A stretch of 64,000 bases of DNA from Wurfbainia villosa (lineage: Eukaryota > Streptophyta > Magnoliopsida > Zingiberales > Zingiberaceae), in contig CM046004.1 of assembly GCA_025175895.1 (NCBI GenBank), forward strand, positions 45,187,359 through 45,251,358, given 5' to 3'. Under the pieces are notes generated by a model. It saw nothing but the letters and a program-made list of their open reading frames with translations. It made no database searches and had not been told where the DNA came from. The translations under genes and the position numbers were made by a program. Shown here one piece after another: positions 1 through 10,127 of this stretch. The first letter of the stretch is position 1. Each line of letters opens with the position of its first letter.

Positions 1-1820
1 ACGTTTGAACCCAGCCTCCCAATTTAAAGAAAATGAAGGATAAGTTGGAGGAGGCAATCCCTGGGCGGCATATTGTCTAACTACGTCATTAAATCCATCC
101 TGATAAGTGGTGCGCATTAAAATAACGAGTCGCTCCTGGCGGTTCGGGCGGTCAGGGCTTCGTTCTCGATGCTGCCTCTTGCACTTTTCTTGTTGTTCGC
201 GAAGATTACGACGCACGTCCACATAGCGCCGTGACACCTCCATGATTGCGTCAGCCAGAGTGGAAACATCATCGGCTCGAGAACTTTGGTCCTGCTGCAC
301 AAGATGCGTCATCTCCACCATATTCCGACGCATAGAGGTCGAAATCCCTTCCACCGCTTCGGAATAAGATCTGGTCCGGACGAGTTCAGAGTTCATCCTC
401 TGAAGGGAAGTCTCTTGCCTGCGTAGACGGGCATGAGCATGCGCCCGGGAATTTATAAGGGAGGAGTTTTCTTGTACCTCCTTACACAAGCGGGTACGGA
501 GGTCCCCTATCTTATCCTGTGCTCGTTGGTATTGAACTTGAAGGTGAGCGATGGTGTCCGCGTCCTGTTGCTTCCCCTTGAGGAGCTCTGCTACCTGCCC
601 CTGAAGACGCCATAGCTCTTGAGCTGAGGATGGTTCCGTGTCAAGAGAACTTGATGGGATTTCTTTTGAGGACAAGTAGCCCCACCCGGACATGGTCGTT
701 CCTTTATCGTGATAATGTCGATCTTTTTGAATTTCTTTGGCGAGCTTGATTAATTGCTCCCACGCAATTTTTGTGATAGAAGTTGTTCTCGACTCTGAGC
801 ATTCGCCAAGTCTTCCGTTCTTTGCCGTTCCCATTCTTGGGCTTGAGCCCGGTATTGGTGAAGAGGAAGCGATCTCTCGGTGGTTGGTCGGGGCACATCT
901 GGGTTGAGGAGAAAAGAAATGAGTCAGTTAAACAAAGATAAGGAAATGGACTGAAAAAAACGTACCAGGTCCAAAGAGTGACGCAGGCTTTCCATACGAG
1001 GAGTCATCTCCTCTAAGTTCAGGATCCGAAGACTCCTGGGAGAAAGGGAAGAAGATGGGACGGATGACGTCGAAGGGTGAATTTCACCCGCAAAGGGGAG
1101 AATGGAGGCGGTATTAATTGGTGGAGAACAGAGAGAGGGAGGAGTCTCATTCAAAAGGCCCGTGGAAGTGGTGGTCAAGGATGGCATATCCGGAGATGCG
1201 GGGAGAACGGGCGTCACATTTGTCGGGGAGGTGAAGTCAGAAGGAAAAATCGAAAGAGGCTGATCAGAGAAGGGTCTTGAAGAAGATGAGATGATGAGCA
1301 CTGGGTCGGGGAAGCCTTCAATGAGAATTTTAGAAGTAGAAGGCTCCTGATTAGGGCCTACAGGAAGAGGAGGACTTTTCGGGTGATAAGCGAAGGGGGA
1401 GGTTGGCTGAAGGAATGTCAACCGCATGGGCCTGAGAGAGGAATGATGGGCCGAGGATGGAGAAGACAGGGGCGGTATAACCTCTATTATTGGCGGACAT
1501 GAAAGCACCCCCTTCCCAGATGCCTCCCCAGGTTGCGGGGAAGAAGAGGGCAATTTCTAAATATCGTTAACAGAAGGAGGCAAAGGGGGAAAGTTAGGGC
1601 TTGTACAGGTAAGAGGGAGTGAAGAGGGACTGATGACCCCGGCTTCCTTCGGGATGGGGGTAGCGAAAGTCACCGAAGGAGGGGAGGGAGAACGATGAGG
1701 TGATCCCTGTATGGTGGTGATCGAAGGAGGTGAAGAAGAAGAAGGAGCTAAGGGTTGACTGATACCCCGTTCGCGATTCGCGTAGCGGCCCGCTATTTCC
1801 TGAAAGAAGGTGGAATGCAT
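1..1820 (-). pseudogene. Antisense gene aORF1, copy 1 (Pro/Ser-rich head, coiled-coil tail), C-terminus cut by window edge
   Basis: Starts at the ATG complementary to 1818-1820. The first about 280 codons are rich in Pro and Ser with no recognisable fold. A candidate intron, donor GTACGT and acceptor CAACCCAG, covers 965 down to 899 (67 bp). After it the frame reads as a long charged coiled coil (Gln/Glu/Arg/Leu heptads) from about 870 to 240, then a tail ending in a QG-x-PPP motif near position 50. At least one frameshift near 775 and another near 1557 break the frame, and the exact phase across the intron cannot be settled because of indels. The two copies have breaks in different places, so the ancestral frame was probably open. 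No database family is recognised, and function is unknown. It runs opposite to gag-pol. Confidence 0.55.
899..965 (-). other. Candidate spliceosomal intron in aORF1 copy 1
   Basis: Read on the minus strand, GTACGT begins at 965 and a pyrimidine-rich stretch ends in AACCCAG at 899. It is 67 bp long, near the lower limit for plant introns. It separates the Pro/Ser-rich exon from the coiled-coil exon. In copy 2 the donor is kept (about 52678) but the acceptor is altered. Confidence 0.45.
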
Positions 1821-2065
1821 CTCGGATATCTGAAAACAACGAAAGACGAGGAACCGGGAAGAAAAGATCGAAGAAACGAAATTTGGCGGCGGAGGAGCAA
1901 GCAGACGAAGAAGAAGGAAACCAAAAGATGAGGGGACGAAGGTAGCAGAAGAAACGAAGGCGAAAGGGTCCCCTATAAAAGGAGGAAGAATGGGCTTGCA
2001 GCTGTTAATGGGCTTCGCGCCGGTAGTGAGAGGGAAAGAAGGATTTATTTTTTCATAAATAGCCC

Positions 2066-2073
2066 ATTATATA
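2066..2073 (-). promoter_or_regulatory. TATA-like box upstream of aORF1 copy 1
   Basis: Minus strand reads TATATAAT, about 246 bp upstream of the aORF1 ATG and at the edge of the satellite. The same octamer is at 53766-53773 in copy 2, about 242 bp upstream of its ATG. Position and sequence fit a plant TATA box, but there is no transcript evidence. Confidence 0.3.
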
Positions 2074-3870
2074 CAAAGTAACATCCCCGCAGAGCGGAAG
2101 TTTATCCCCGTGTGGTGGTGGAACGGAAGAACCGAGACTCCTCGGTTACTATTTACTCTATATATAAAATGCTATCCCCGCAGAGCGGAAGTTTATCCCC
2201 GTGTGGTGGTGGAACGGAAGAACCGAGACTCCTCGGTTACTATTTACTCTATATACAAAATGCTATCCCCGCAGAGCGGAAGTTTATCCCCGTGTGGTGG
2301 TGGAACGGAAGAACCGAGACTCCTCGGTTACTATTTACTCTATATACAAAATGCTATTCCCGCAGAGCGGAAGTTTATCCCCGTGTGGTGGTGGAACGGA
2401 AGAACCGTGACTCCTCGGTTACTATTTACTCTATATACAAAATGCTATCCCCGCAGAGCGGAAGTTTATCCCCGTGTGGTGGTGGAACGGAAGAACCGAG
2501 ACTCCTCGGTTACTATTTACTCTATATACAAAATGCTATCCCCGCAGAGCGGAAGTTTATCCCCGTGTGGTGGTGGAACGGAAGAACCGAGACTCCTCGG
2601 TTACTATTTACTCTATATACAAAGTGCTATCCCCGCAGAGCGGAAGTTTATCCCCGTGTGGTGGTGGAACGGAAGAACCGAGACTCCTCGGTTACTATTT
2701 ACTCTATATATAAAATGCTATCCCCGCAGAGCGGAAGTTTATCCCCGTGTGGTGGTGGAACGGAAGAACCGAGACTCCTCGGTTACTATTTACTCTATAT
2801 ATAAAATGCTATCCCCGCAGAGCGGAAGTTTATCCTCGTGTGGTGGTGGAACGGAAGAACCGAGACTCCTCGGTTACTATTTACTCTATATACAAAATGC
2901 TATCCCCGCAGAGCGGAAGTTTATCCCCGTGTGGTGGTGGAACGAAAGAACCGAGACTCCTCGGTTACTATTTACTCTATATACAAAATGCTATCCCCGC
3001 AGAGCGGAAGTTTATCCCCGTGTGGTGGTGGAACGGAAGAACCGGGACTCCTCGGTTACTATTTACTCTATATACAAAATGCTATCCCCGCAGAGCGGAA
3101 GTTTATCCCCGTGTGGTGGTGGAACGGAAGAACCGAGACTCCTCGGTTACTATTTACTCTATATATAAAATGTTATCCCCGCAGAGCGGAAGTTTATCCC
3201 CGTGTGGTGGTGGAACGGAAGAACCGGGACTCCTCGGTTACTATTTACTCTATATACAAAATGCTATTCCCGTGTGGTGGTGGAATGGAAGAACCGAGAC
3301 TCCTCGGTTACTATTTACTCTATATATAAAATGCTATCCCCGCAGAGCGGAAGTTTATCCCCGTGTGGTGGTGGAACGGAAGAACCGAGACTCCTCGGTT
3401 ACTATTTACTCTATATACAAAATGCTATCCCCGCAGAGCGGAAGTTTATCCCCGTGTGGTGGTGGAACGGAAGAACCGAGACTCCTCGGTTACTATTTAC
3501 TCTATATATAAAATGTTATCCCCGCGAGCGGATGTTTATCCCCGTGTGGTGGTGGAACGGAAGAACCGAGACTCCTCGGTTACTATTTACTCTATATACA
3601 AGATGCTATCCCCGCAGAGCGAAAGTTTATCCCCGTGTGGTGGTGGAACAGAAGAACCGAGACTCCTCGGTTACTATTTACTCTATATATAAAATGCTAT
3701 CCCCGCAGAGCAGAAGTTTATCCCCGTGTGGGGGTGGAACGGAAGAACCGAGACTCCTCGGTTACTATTTACTCTATATACAAAATGCTATCCCCGCAGA
3801 GCGGAAGTTTATCCCCGTGTGGTGGTGGAACGGAAGAACCGAAATTCCTCGGTTATTATCTGCCCTATAT
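2074..3870. repeat. Satellite-like tandem repeat, 91-bp unit, about 20 copies (copy 1)
   Basis: Head-to-tail units of 91 bp, very similar to one another. Two have internal deletions (3265-3290, where the CGCAGAGCGG part is missing, and near 3525). Each unit contains the perfect hairpin AACCGAG-ACTC-CTCGGTT and the short palindrome CCGC-AGA-GCGG. The plus strand has no stop in any frame of the unit. Since 91 leaves a remainder of 1 on division by 3, long ORFs of 91-residue period arise in all three frames (up to 352 codons). These are by-products of the repeat, not proteins. Tandem arrays in the 3' untranslated part of Tat elements are a known source of plant satellites. Confidence 0.95.
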
Positions 3871-4146
3871 TAATTAACTTTATATGATTGTATTCTTGTG
3901 CAATAGCAGAGTCAGCTCGTCTAAGGGGTCTATACACCCCGCAGATTGAAAAGACTAAGAGCCGAAATATGCCCCAAATTACATGTAAATACAAAAGGAG
4001 TAAAGAGTAGTACAACTCAGAAGGTCCTGGAGGAAAGAGATAAACTAGGGAAGTTCGATGATACGGGAGAACTATATACTCCCATCCATCTACAAGGAGA
4101 AACAACAAGAGAAACCCTAATACATCTAGGGTATTACAATTCTTTG

Positions 4147-4404
4147 TTAGGCGGAACGGATGGAATTTCTTTCTCGGGGTTGGCGATGCTGTTGAAGATA
4201 AGACTGCTTCAAGAAGATTTGCTTGGACAGTTCTTTTTGGGACCCGACCAGTTGTTGGCGCAAGGAACGATTGTTGTGGAGGTTTCCTCTAGTCATTCTT
4301 TGTAAACACTTCACTTGTTCCTCCAGAATGACTATGTACCGACGGTCATTTATCTGTTCTTTAGAAGGCGAGGAACTGCTACCTTGTTCTAATATTCTGT
4401 CCAT
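4147..4404 (-). pseudogene. Antisense gene aORF2, copy 1 (short coiled coil)
   Basis: A small ORF that starts at 4404 with MDRILEQ and shows a basic/Gln/Leu heptad pattern. It keeps the start and most of the sequence of the 92-codon copy at 55800-56078. Two small indels in the middle (around 4290-4310) and near the end shift the frame for a few residues and give 85 codons. A TATA-like box lies about 55 bp upstream. It has no similarity I recognise. It lies between the satellite and aORF3, all on the minus strand. Confidence 0.5.
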
Positions 4405-4756
4405 GACAAACCAAGGGAAAAGGAGAATAGTGGAGACTATCAGGTAAAGGTCGGTGGATTTTTATAGCAATGAAGGGGAGGAATGCATTTATTGGCAGAA
4501 GAGGTAGGGACCATAAATGCGTAAAAGAAAGGGAAAGCGTGTAGGCGGTAGTGGGAAGGTCGACGGAAGACAATCAGTAATTAAGAGGGTCCAATCACGA
4601 GAACTGATGGAAAAGTGTGTGTTCGGATCCGTACCATCCTTCAAAGCGAAACCTTATTTCTACAAAAAAAAAAAAAAAAAAAGGACGAAAGCAGATATCG
4701 TTTTCCTTCTTTGTTTCATTAATATACTTAAAACAATTACATTGGCTTGATTTATC
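4405..4756 (-). promoter_or_regulatory. Region upstream of aORF2 with TATA-like box and 19-nt A tract
   Basis: Minus-strand TATAAAAA lies at 4466-4459, 55-62 bp before the aORF2 ATG, and the same box is at 56140-56133 in copy 2 at the same distance. A run of about 19 A lies at 4663-4681 (T on the minus strand). No other coding signal is seen. Confidence 0.4.
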
Positions 4757-5190
4757 TGACTTTCCCGATTACTCTTGTGGATGAGACGGAGATGTCTCTT
4801 TGGGAGAGAAGGAGCCAATATGACTCGGAAGCGCTTCGCCTTGAGGTGGAGGAAGAAGCGGTGGACCTTCATCGAAGGGGAAGGACGAATCCTCAGCCAA
4901 GGAACCGCACGAAGCCAATCTTGGCGGAAGTGGGAGAAGATCAACGCCGCATGAGGATCTCCACCGTATACTCCCACGTGAAGGAGGATTCCACACCTGT
5001 TGCGGAAGGAGGGGAAAGGAGGGGAAGGATCTCTCCGAGGGGTGGGAGTTGGGCCGGAAGGCGGAAAAGGTAGGGGATGGAAGACCAGTGGCGGTTGGCC
5101 GGTCTCCGACCATCATCTTCGAGAGACCAGATCCAGTATTTCAAAAGATTCTGATTCGAAGAAATTTCAATGGGATGCCTGCGAAGCCAT
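4757..5190 (-). pseudogene. Antisense gene aORF3, copy 1 (Ser/Pro-rich, frameshifted)
   Basis: Starts at ATG 5190 with a short head rich in Ser, Glu and Asp and continues as a Pro-rich stretch. Indels move the frame repeatedly, so only comparison with 56429-56882 shows the intended order. A TATA-like box (TATAAAT on the minus strand, 5234-5228) lies about 40 bp upstream. No family is recognised. Confidence 0.4.
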
Positions 5191-5566
5191 GATGGTAAGA
5201 TAGCAAGGCGAAGACAAGGGGGACGGGATTTATAATGGAAGGAGAATGGCGAAAAAGTTCGGGAAGGGGAGAAGACGAAGAGGTCGCATCTTTTCCGAGG
5301 TGAGGAAGGATAGGGAAAATCAACAGCAAAAGGTCATTTAAAGTGACGTCCAGAACCAAAATCGGGCGGATATGTGGATACTAGTAGGCAAAATCCCGTA
5401 AGAGAGACCCAAGGCGACCCGGCGATGGCGTTATGTAGTACGGGTAAAGAAATGACAAGAAGCTCAAAATTGGCGAAACCCGACTCGTTAGGGAACCGCA
5501 CGGACATATTGATAAAAGTCGGCTCTTAACATGAAAGAAAAGTTATTACGAAAAAGCGATCTTGGA
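5191..5566. other. Spacer between aORF3 and aORF4 (copy 1)
   Basis: Apart from the aORF3 TATA-like box at 5228-5234, nothing is supported here. Six-frame reading gives only short frames that are not conserved in the second copy (56883-57282). Confidence 0.5.
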
Positions 5567-7711
5567 GGTTCTGATTCAAATCGTTGAGAGAACAATTAGC
5601 CAGCCCGCTACAGTATCTAAGTAACTAGTGTTCGCGCCAGGAGGCGGATATCCTTGTTCGGCGTTTTGAGCCACATCCCTCTCGAAACCTAATATGAACA
5701 AGTCTACTCCCTTCTTGACGTATCTGCTCTTGAGGTCAGCTTCCCGCTCCTTCTGATTTTGACCTTTGGGCTAGTTGGGCTCATTGTCCGCCACTCAATC
5801 GCCAGAGCATCTTCTCGGTGGCGCTGATGGCTCTTGACCACAAAGAGCTTCATGATATTCTTGATGAAGAAGGGCTTCTCGAGCCATTGTGGACAAGGTT
5901 TGAGGAAGAGTCGCCACCAGGAAGAGAGCTCGCGCATTTCTCCATGCATAAGATTTCCTAATGGCCTCCCAAGCTTGATGCTCCAATTGGAGCCTGGAGC
6001 GCTCCTGCTGAAGCTGTAGGATGGTGGTTGAGGATTTTGCAGAGTCAATCATGGCATCTCCCAGGTGCCCTTTATACTCCCTCAGTTCCCGCGCCAATTC
6101 ATCTATCTGTTGCAGCTCACTAGACTGGAGGAAAATCCGCTGCTCCAATTCCTCATTCTTCCGCTGCAGCTCTTCTTTCTCACTCTGAAGCAGAGCCACT
6201 TGCATCATTGCGTCTTCGCATTGGCCCCTCATATCCTTTTCTTTCGCCTCTTGCTCGCTCAGTTGTTGGACGAGCTTTTTCTGTTGAGACACGGCGGCAA
6301 AGTGGCGAGTCTCCACAGTGGATTGGAACCGGGCCAGATGAGTTATCATACTACTATATTGGGTGGCGGCCTGAAGAAGAACAGGCTATTGGTACACGCC
6401 AGTATATGAAAATAGGCAAGGTGAAGAAGAAACGAAGAAACAATAGATACCTCCGCCAGTAGTTTGCCTACTTGTTCACAAGGGGCCTGTACGCCCGATT
6501 GATTGAAGAACTTCACCTCCGAAGGATGCCGAATTTTCAGTAAGGATCCTAATGTGGCCCTCGGAGGAACGGGAATAGAGGGGTCTTCCCCTTCAGCAGA
6601 GGCGGAAGGTCCGATACGACGAAGGGGAACAGGAGCCGCCCTCGGGTCGGAAGGTTTGGGAGCGGGGGGAAGTTCTGTAGGAGAGGATGGGGGCACTCGC
6701 GATGGGAAGAATGTAAAAAATGGGAGGGGGAAGCCTCTCTGTGAGGGGATGAAGAAGGGGCAGGGGAAGTATTGCCTCCTCTCCTTGGTTCATAAATGGC
6801 TAGGGAACGAGACTCTAGCGGTCCAAGATGAGGAGGAAGAGCCGAGGAACTCGAGGCTCCTTTCTTAATAAGCCGTAGCTTTTACGAGGAGATGATGGAG
6901 TGCTGATTTACCTCTTTTGGTCGAGGTTTTCTTCTTCTTACTCAATCGCCTCCCCTTCTACCAAAGCCTTCATCGATTATCTGCAAGGTATGTTGTCAGG
7001 AAAGGTGAATAATGCAGAAAAGAAGTCCTATTGCCAGTTAAATAATACCCTACCTACAGCAACCAAAGTCGTCAGAGGTAGAGGAGATAATCCAAAATGA
7101 CACAAGAGGGGAGTCTCTAGCAAAGATTCGAGCAAGAGTGGCTCTCCTAAAACTTTATACACCTCCGGGAAAGGACATTTGGTCCTCATGTCCCGGAAGG
7201 AAGGTAATTCGGGAAGGTCTACCTTCCAATCGAGAATAAGGTAAAGACTCGAAGTTGTACAAGAAGTATAGTGCTTCCACCTTGTGGGAGGTAGGCGTTC
7301 ACGAGAATTGGCGTCGAGCGACTAGACAAATAGAAGAGGCCACTTTAATTGGAAGAAGCAATGGAATAGTTCTGGGGTCAAAGGGAGGTTCAAATGTTGG
7401 AACACTATATGGGCTCCCGATAGAATCCGGAAGGAGTTGGGGGTGAATTGGTTCAGGGGTAGTCCATAAAAATCTAGCAGGTCCAAATAGACCGAGGGTA
7501 CTGGCAGGGATAGGCCATTAAGAAATTGTTCAAGGAAAAAGCAGGTCAGGCCAGGAGGAGGGTTGTGAGGTCGATGTATTTAAGTTGTGAAGCAGCATTT
7601 TATAGAGGGGGCTATGTAGTCGTTCTTAATGTTAAAGAAGTAATGGTTGCAATCTAACTGAGTTACGGTATGTTCGTACTAGGCAGGTGGAAGAATGGTC
7701 CTAGGAGCCAT
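5567..7711 (-). pseudogene. Antisense gene aORF4, copy 1: 'putative gypsy-type transposon' domain plus coiled coil
   Basis: Starts at ATG 7711 (MAPRTIL). Reading the minus strand, about 7530-7345 encodes a segment with LDFYGLPLNQFTPNSF and a following hydrophobic helix. This matches my memory of the plant family called 'putative gypsy type transposon' (Pfam Transposase_28). A Pro/Ser-rich linker follows (about 6900-6500). A phase-0 intron at 6450-6371 joins a segment ending KLLAE to one beginning AATQYSS, and a long coiled coil runs to about 5800. Stops at about 7680 and 7575 and several frameshifts break it. In this copy the domain reads better than in copy 2, while the coiled coil reads better in copy 2. 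The protein's role is unknown. Confidence 0.6.
6371..6450 (-). other. Phase-0 intron in aORF4 copy 1
   Basis: On the minus strand the donor GTATCT starts at 6450 and the acceptor CTTCAG ends at 6371, 80 bp in all, with a pyrimidine-rich interior. Removing it joins two open exons in frame. An identical-length intron lies at 58105-58184. Confidence 0.7.
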
Positions 7712-8084
7712 GGGCGTTAAACTAAACAGAGCACTTACTCGGGTGAAAGGGAGAATCGCGTGAGAAGGGGAGGACTAAATCGCCGAAACAGCGCCGGTGA
7801 AAATCGCGGAGGAAGAAGAACAGACTGGATTGTTAGGCACGCTAAAGGATACCTAAGAGGAGAAGGCGGAGGTTTATATATGGTTTCCCGTGACGGTTCA
7901 ATTTCACGGAGAGAGAAGGAGAAGCGGAGCCCATGGGCCCATCAGGCCGCCTCGAAGGCACACAAAGGAGTTATAGAGGAAAAGGTGGATTCAAACGGAG
8001 GAATGAAGAATAGGGCATAAACTTTACGCACATCTGGAAAGTCAAGCTTATAACTTCGCTTGACTATTTTTCGGAGTTGACTAA
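7712..8084 (-). promoter_or_regulatory. Upstream region of aORF4 (copy 1), with TATA box and terminal hairpin
   Basis: Minus-strand TATATAAA is at 7880-7873, 162 bp before the aORF4 ATG, and copy 2 has it at the same distance. A plus-strand 86-codon frame at 7760-8020 is kept in both copies with one residue changed, but it has no family resemblance and is probably fortuitous. At 8040-8065 AGTCAAGC and GCTTGACT form a hairpin 19 bp before the LTR. No polypurine tract touches the LTR. Confidence 0.45.
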
Positions 8085-9262
8085 TGATACTACTGGTACT
8101 TTTTCTACCTAATTCCCAATAGAAGAGTCGAGTGACCGTGACCCGCCCCCAAAACACGGTTCACCAAAGGGGAAAAGGATAAGCGATTGGGCGAGTTAGA
8201 CGAAGCCATCAACACGGGCGAGTTATCGAAGCCATTGCGCACGGGCGAGAGTTATCGAGCCATTGACACGCGAGAGTTATCGAAGTAATCGACACGGCGC
8301 AAGTACCAGAGGTCATCGCACGGAAAGTAGCGAGCTATCGGCACGGGCGAATGCTAGAAACAAGGAACGCAGGTGGAAAAGAGGCGGGAGGCACTTAGCT
8401 AATAGAGGACTAGGAACTGGTTCAACTAAGCAAGTCCGGAAGCCAATGGGATGGAGGAAGGGTCAACTCGACCTAATCGACGCGAAAGAAGTTTGGTACA
8501 GGAAAAAGGAGATTTGGTTCGGTTTAGGGAGAAACCCTAAGGCTAGGTCACCTATGGTATAGGGGCCTAAGTTAACTTCACCCGAAGCAGAGAGGTGAGG
8601 GAAACAGGTTAACCTCGTCGCCTGAAAAAGTAAAGGAAAAGGTGCTATGCAACGGCTTGGGGGGCCCCACGCAATATTCGGGGGAGTCCTCGTTCCTCAT
8701 ATTTGTAACAGAATTATTCTCCCGGAAGAGGAGGTGGCCATGTGTACGATGGAGATAATCCGCGACGTTACATTGAAGGAGGAGGGAAGATAAAAGGGAG
8801 AGAAGGAGGCAAGAGAAGGAGATCCGCAATCATTCACATCCAGCAAGAGAGAAGAGGAGACGAGGAGAAAAAGGAAGAACGGTCTCGCCGGAGAAGGAGG
8901 ACGGAGATCTGCTGTTTGTTAAGTCTCTTGTATTTTCCTCATCTTGTAACATCATTCTAAGAGGTCATTTCTCCTCCACCTTCGGAAACTTGCTTTCTGT
9001 AAAGGAGGATTTTCGTAGTGAAAAGTGCTTAGGCACCGCATCTGGTGAGCAACCTCACCCCCGTGGAGTAGGAATCCTTATTCCGAACCACGTTACATCT
9101 CGTGTCTGAATCTCGATTGTTGGTGTCGGGTTTTCGCGTTTCGTCTACTTCATTTTCTTATTCTTTACTAATCGCTGCCGGGGGAGAATACCCTGAGACC
9201 TCCCTCATCGCCTCATCGCCTTGAAAACGGAGCGAACGGATTTTTCCCCCGCACCCGCATCA
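8085..9262 (+). repeat. Gypsy-T 3' LTR, copy 1
   Basis: 1178 bp, starting TGATACTACT and ending CCCGCATCA, matching the LTRs at 45026-46188 and 59771-60965. A degenerate 29-bp minisatellite with ACGGGCGAGAG cores lies at about 8185-8350. ATGAG follows at once (target duplication). Confidence 0.92.
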
Positions 9263-9852
9263 ATGAGCAAGCGAGATCCGAAAGGTTCGAAGTCTCCAGG
9301 CTCCTCTTCACCACGAAGATACAAGAAGGTTCGTCTGTAGTGCAGTTTATGCTAAAGATGAACGGGTACATCGAGCGGCTAGCCACCCTCGGGTTTGTGA
9401 TGGATCATGAATTAAGTATTGACTTAATTTTGCATTGTTTGTCCAAGAGTTTTTCACAATTTGTGATGAATTATCGGATGAACAAATTAGAATCCACTAT
9501 TCCTGAGCTCCTCAATATGCTGAAGACTGTGGAGCCTTCTGTGAAGCATGAGGAGAAGGCGGTTCTGTTAGTTGATTCCTCAAAGAAAGGTTCTAAGAGG
9601 AAGGCAAAGGAACAGAAGAAAGGGAAGAACAAGAAGGTAAAGAAGGCAGAACCAGCACAAAAGGGCACTTGCCATCATTGTGGCAAGGAAGGCCACTGGT
9701 GAAGAAACTGCAAGATTTATCTTGAGTCTATAAAGAAGAAGAAGGCATCCGATGCCCCATCCTCTTCAGGTATCATCGTTATTGATTGTCATTCTATTTC
9801 CTTAGACACTTGGGTATTTGATACTGGGTGTTGCTCATATATATGTAATGAC
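9263..9852 (+). pseudogene. gag: Copia-B gag (C-terminal half), zinc knuckle and protease start, left copy
   Basis: This is the host sequence between two insertions. It opens with the ATGAG target copy and continues the gag frame that begins at 44714. It encodes the typical copia gag body (UBN2-like, with FSQFVMNYRMN), a Lys-rich linker, a CCHC knuckle (CHHCGKEGHW, then C) and the protease motif DTG at about 9829. A TGA stop follows GHW at 9700, probably from CGA. The frame ends at the ATGAC duplication (9848-9852), where the Copia-C array enters, and resumes at 22679. Dead by insertion and nonsense. Confidence 0.88.
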
Positions 9853-10127
9853 TGTTGGACTTTTCGAGCCGTAAAAACCGCTTTTTGCGTTGCGGAAACC
9901 CCGGAAGTCCGACCACGGATCCGTGCGAAAATGTATTAAAACTAAAATATGTATGTTCCTGTATAAAACCCTAGATATACCTTAGATCTACATGATAAAG
10001 ACGTTACCCTCGATGCGACTCCCTTCGCAAATCCCGCTCGTCCAAAAGGTTCGTCGGAACTCGAGAGTGTCAAGTGCACACTCCACTATTAGTATCCACA
10101 CAAGCAATAGGTGGAGAAAACACACCC
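9853..10127 (-). repeat. Copia-C LTR fragment
   Basis: Reverse complement of the last 275 bp of the LTR (starts TGTTGGAC, equals the ...CCAACA end). It breaks at 10127/10128, where sequence jumps straight into integrase. About 1.5 kb of LTR plus the RT, RNase H and integrase C-terminal coding are missing. The same junction is at 61830/61831. Confidence 0.88.

Larger units (their letters stand above)
1..9262 (+). mobile_element. Gypsy-T copy 1 (Tat-type Ty3/gypsy), 3' portion, cut by the window edge
   Basis: Contains the post-integrase antisense cassette, the 91-bp satellite and the 3' LTR of the same element that is complete at 45026-60965. The right end CA at 9262 is followed by ATGAG, the duplicated target, and by Copia-B gag in frame. 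The gag-pol part lies left of the window. Orientation is plus by comparison with the complete copy. Confidence 0.9.

Noticed and set aside
2110..3873. Long plus-strand ORFs (up to 352 codons) with a WWWNGRTETPRLL repeat
   Set aside because: They follow from the 91-bp satellite, which has no stop in any plus frame. Three overlapping frames give the same repeated peptide, and small indels open or close them at random.
4663..4681. A tract as the tail of a LINE, SINE or processed pseudogene
   Set aside because: No target duplication, no reverse-transcribed gene or SINE promoter box next to it. It is part of the Gypsy-T 3' region in both copies.
7760..8020. Plus-strand 86-codon ORF kept in both copies
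   Set aside because: Both copies are the same recent duplicate, so conservation says little. It overlaps the aORF4 upstream region and has no recognisable domain.
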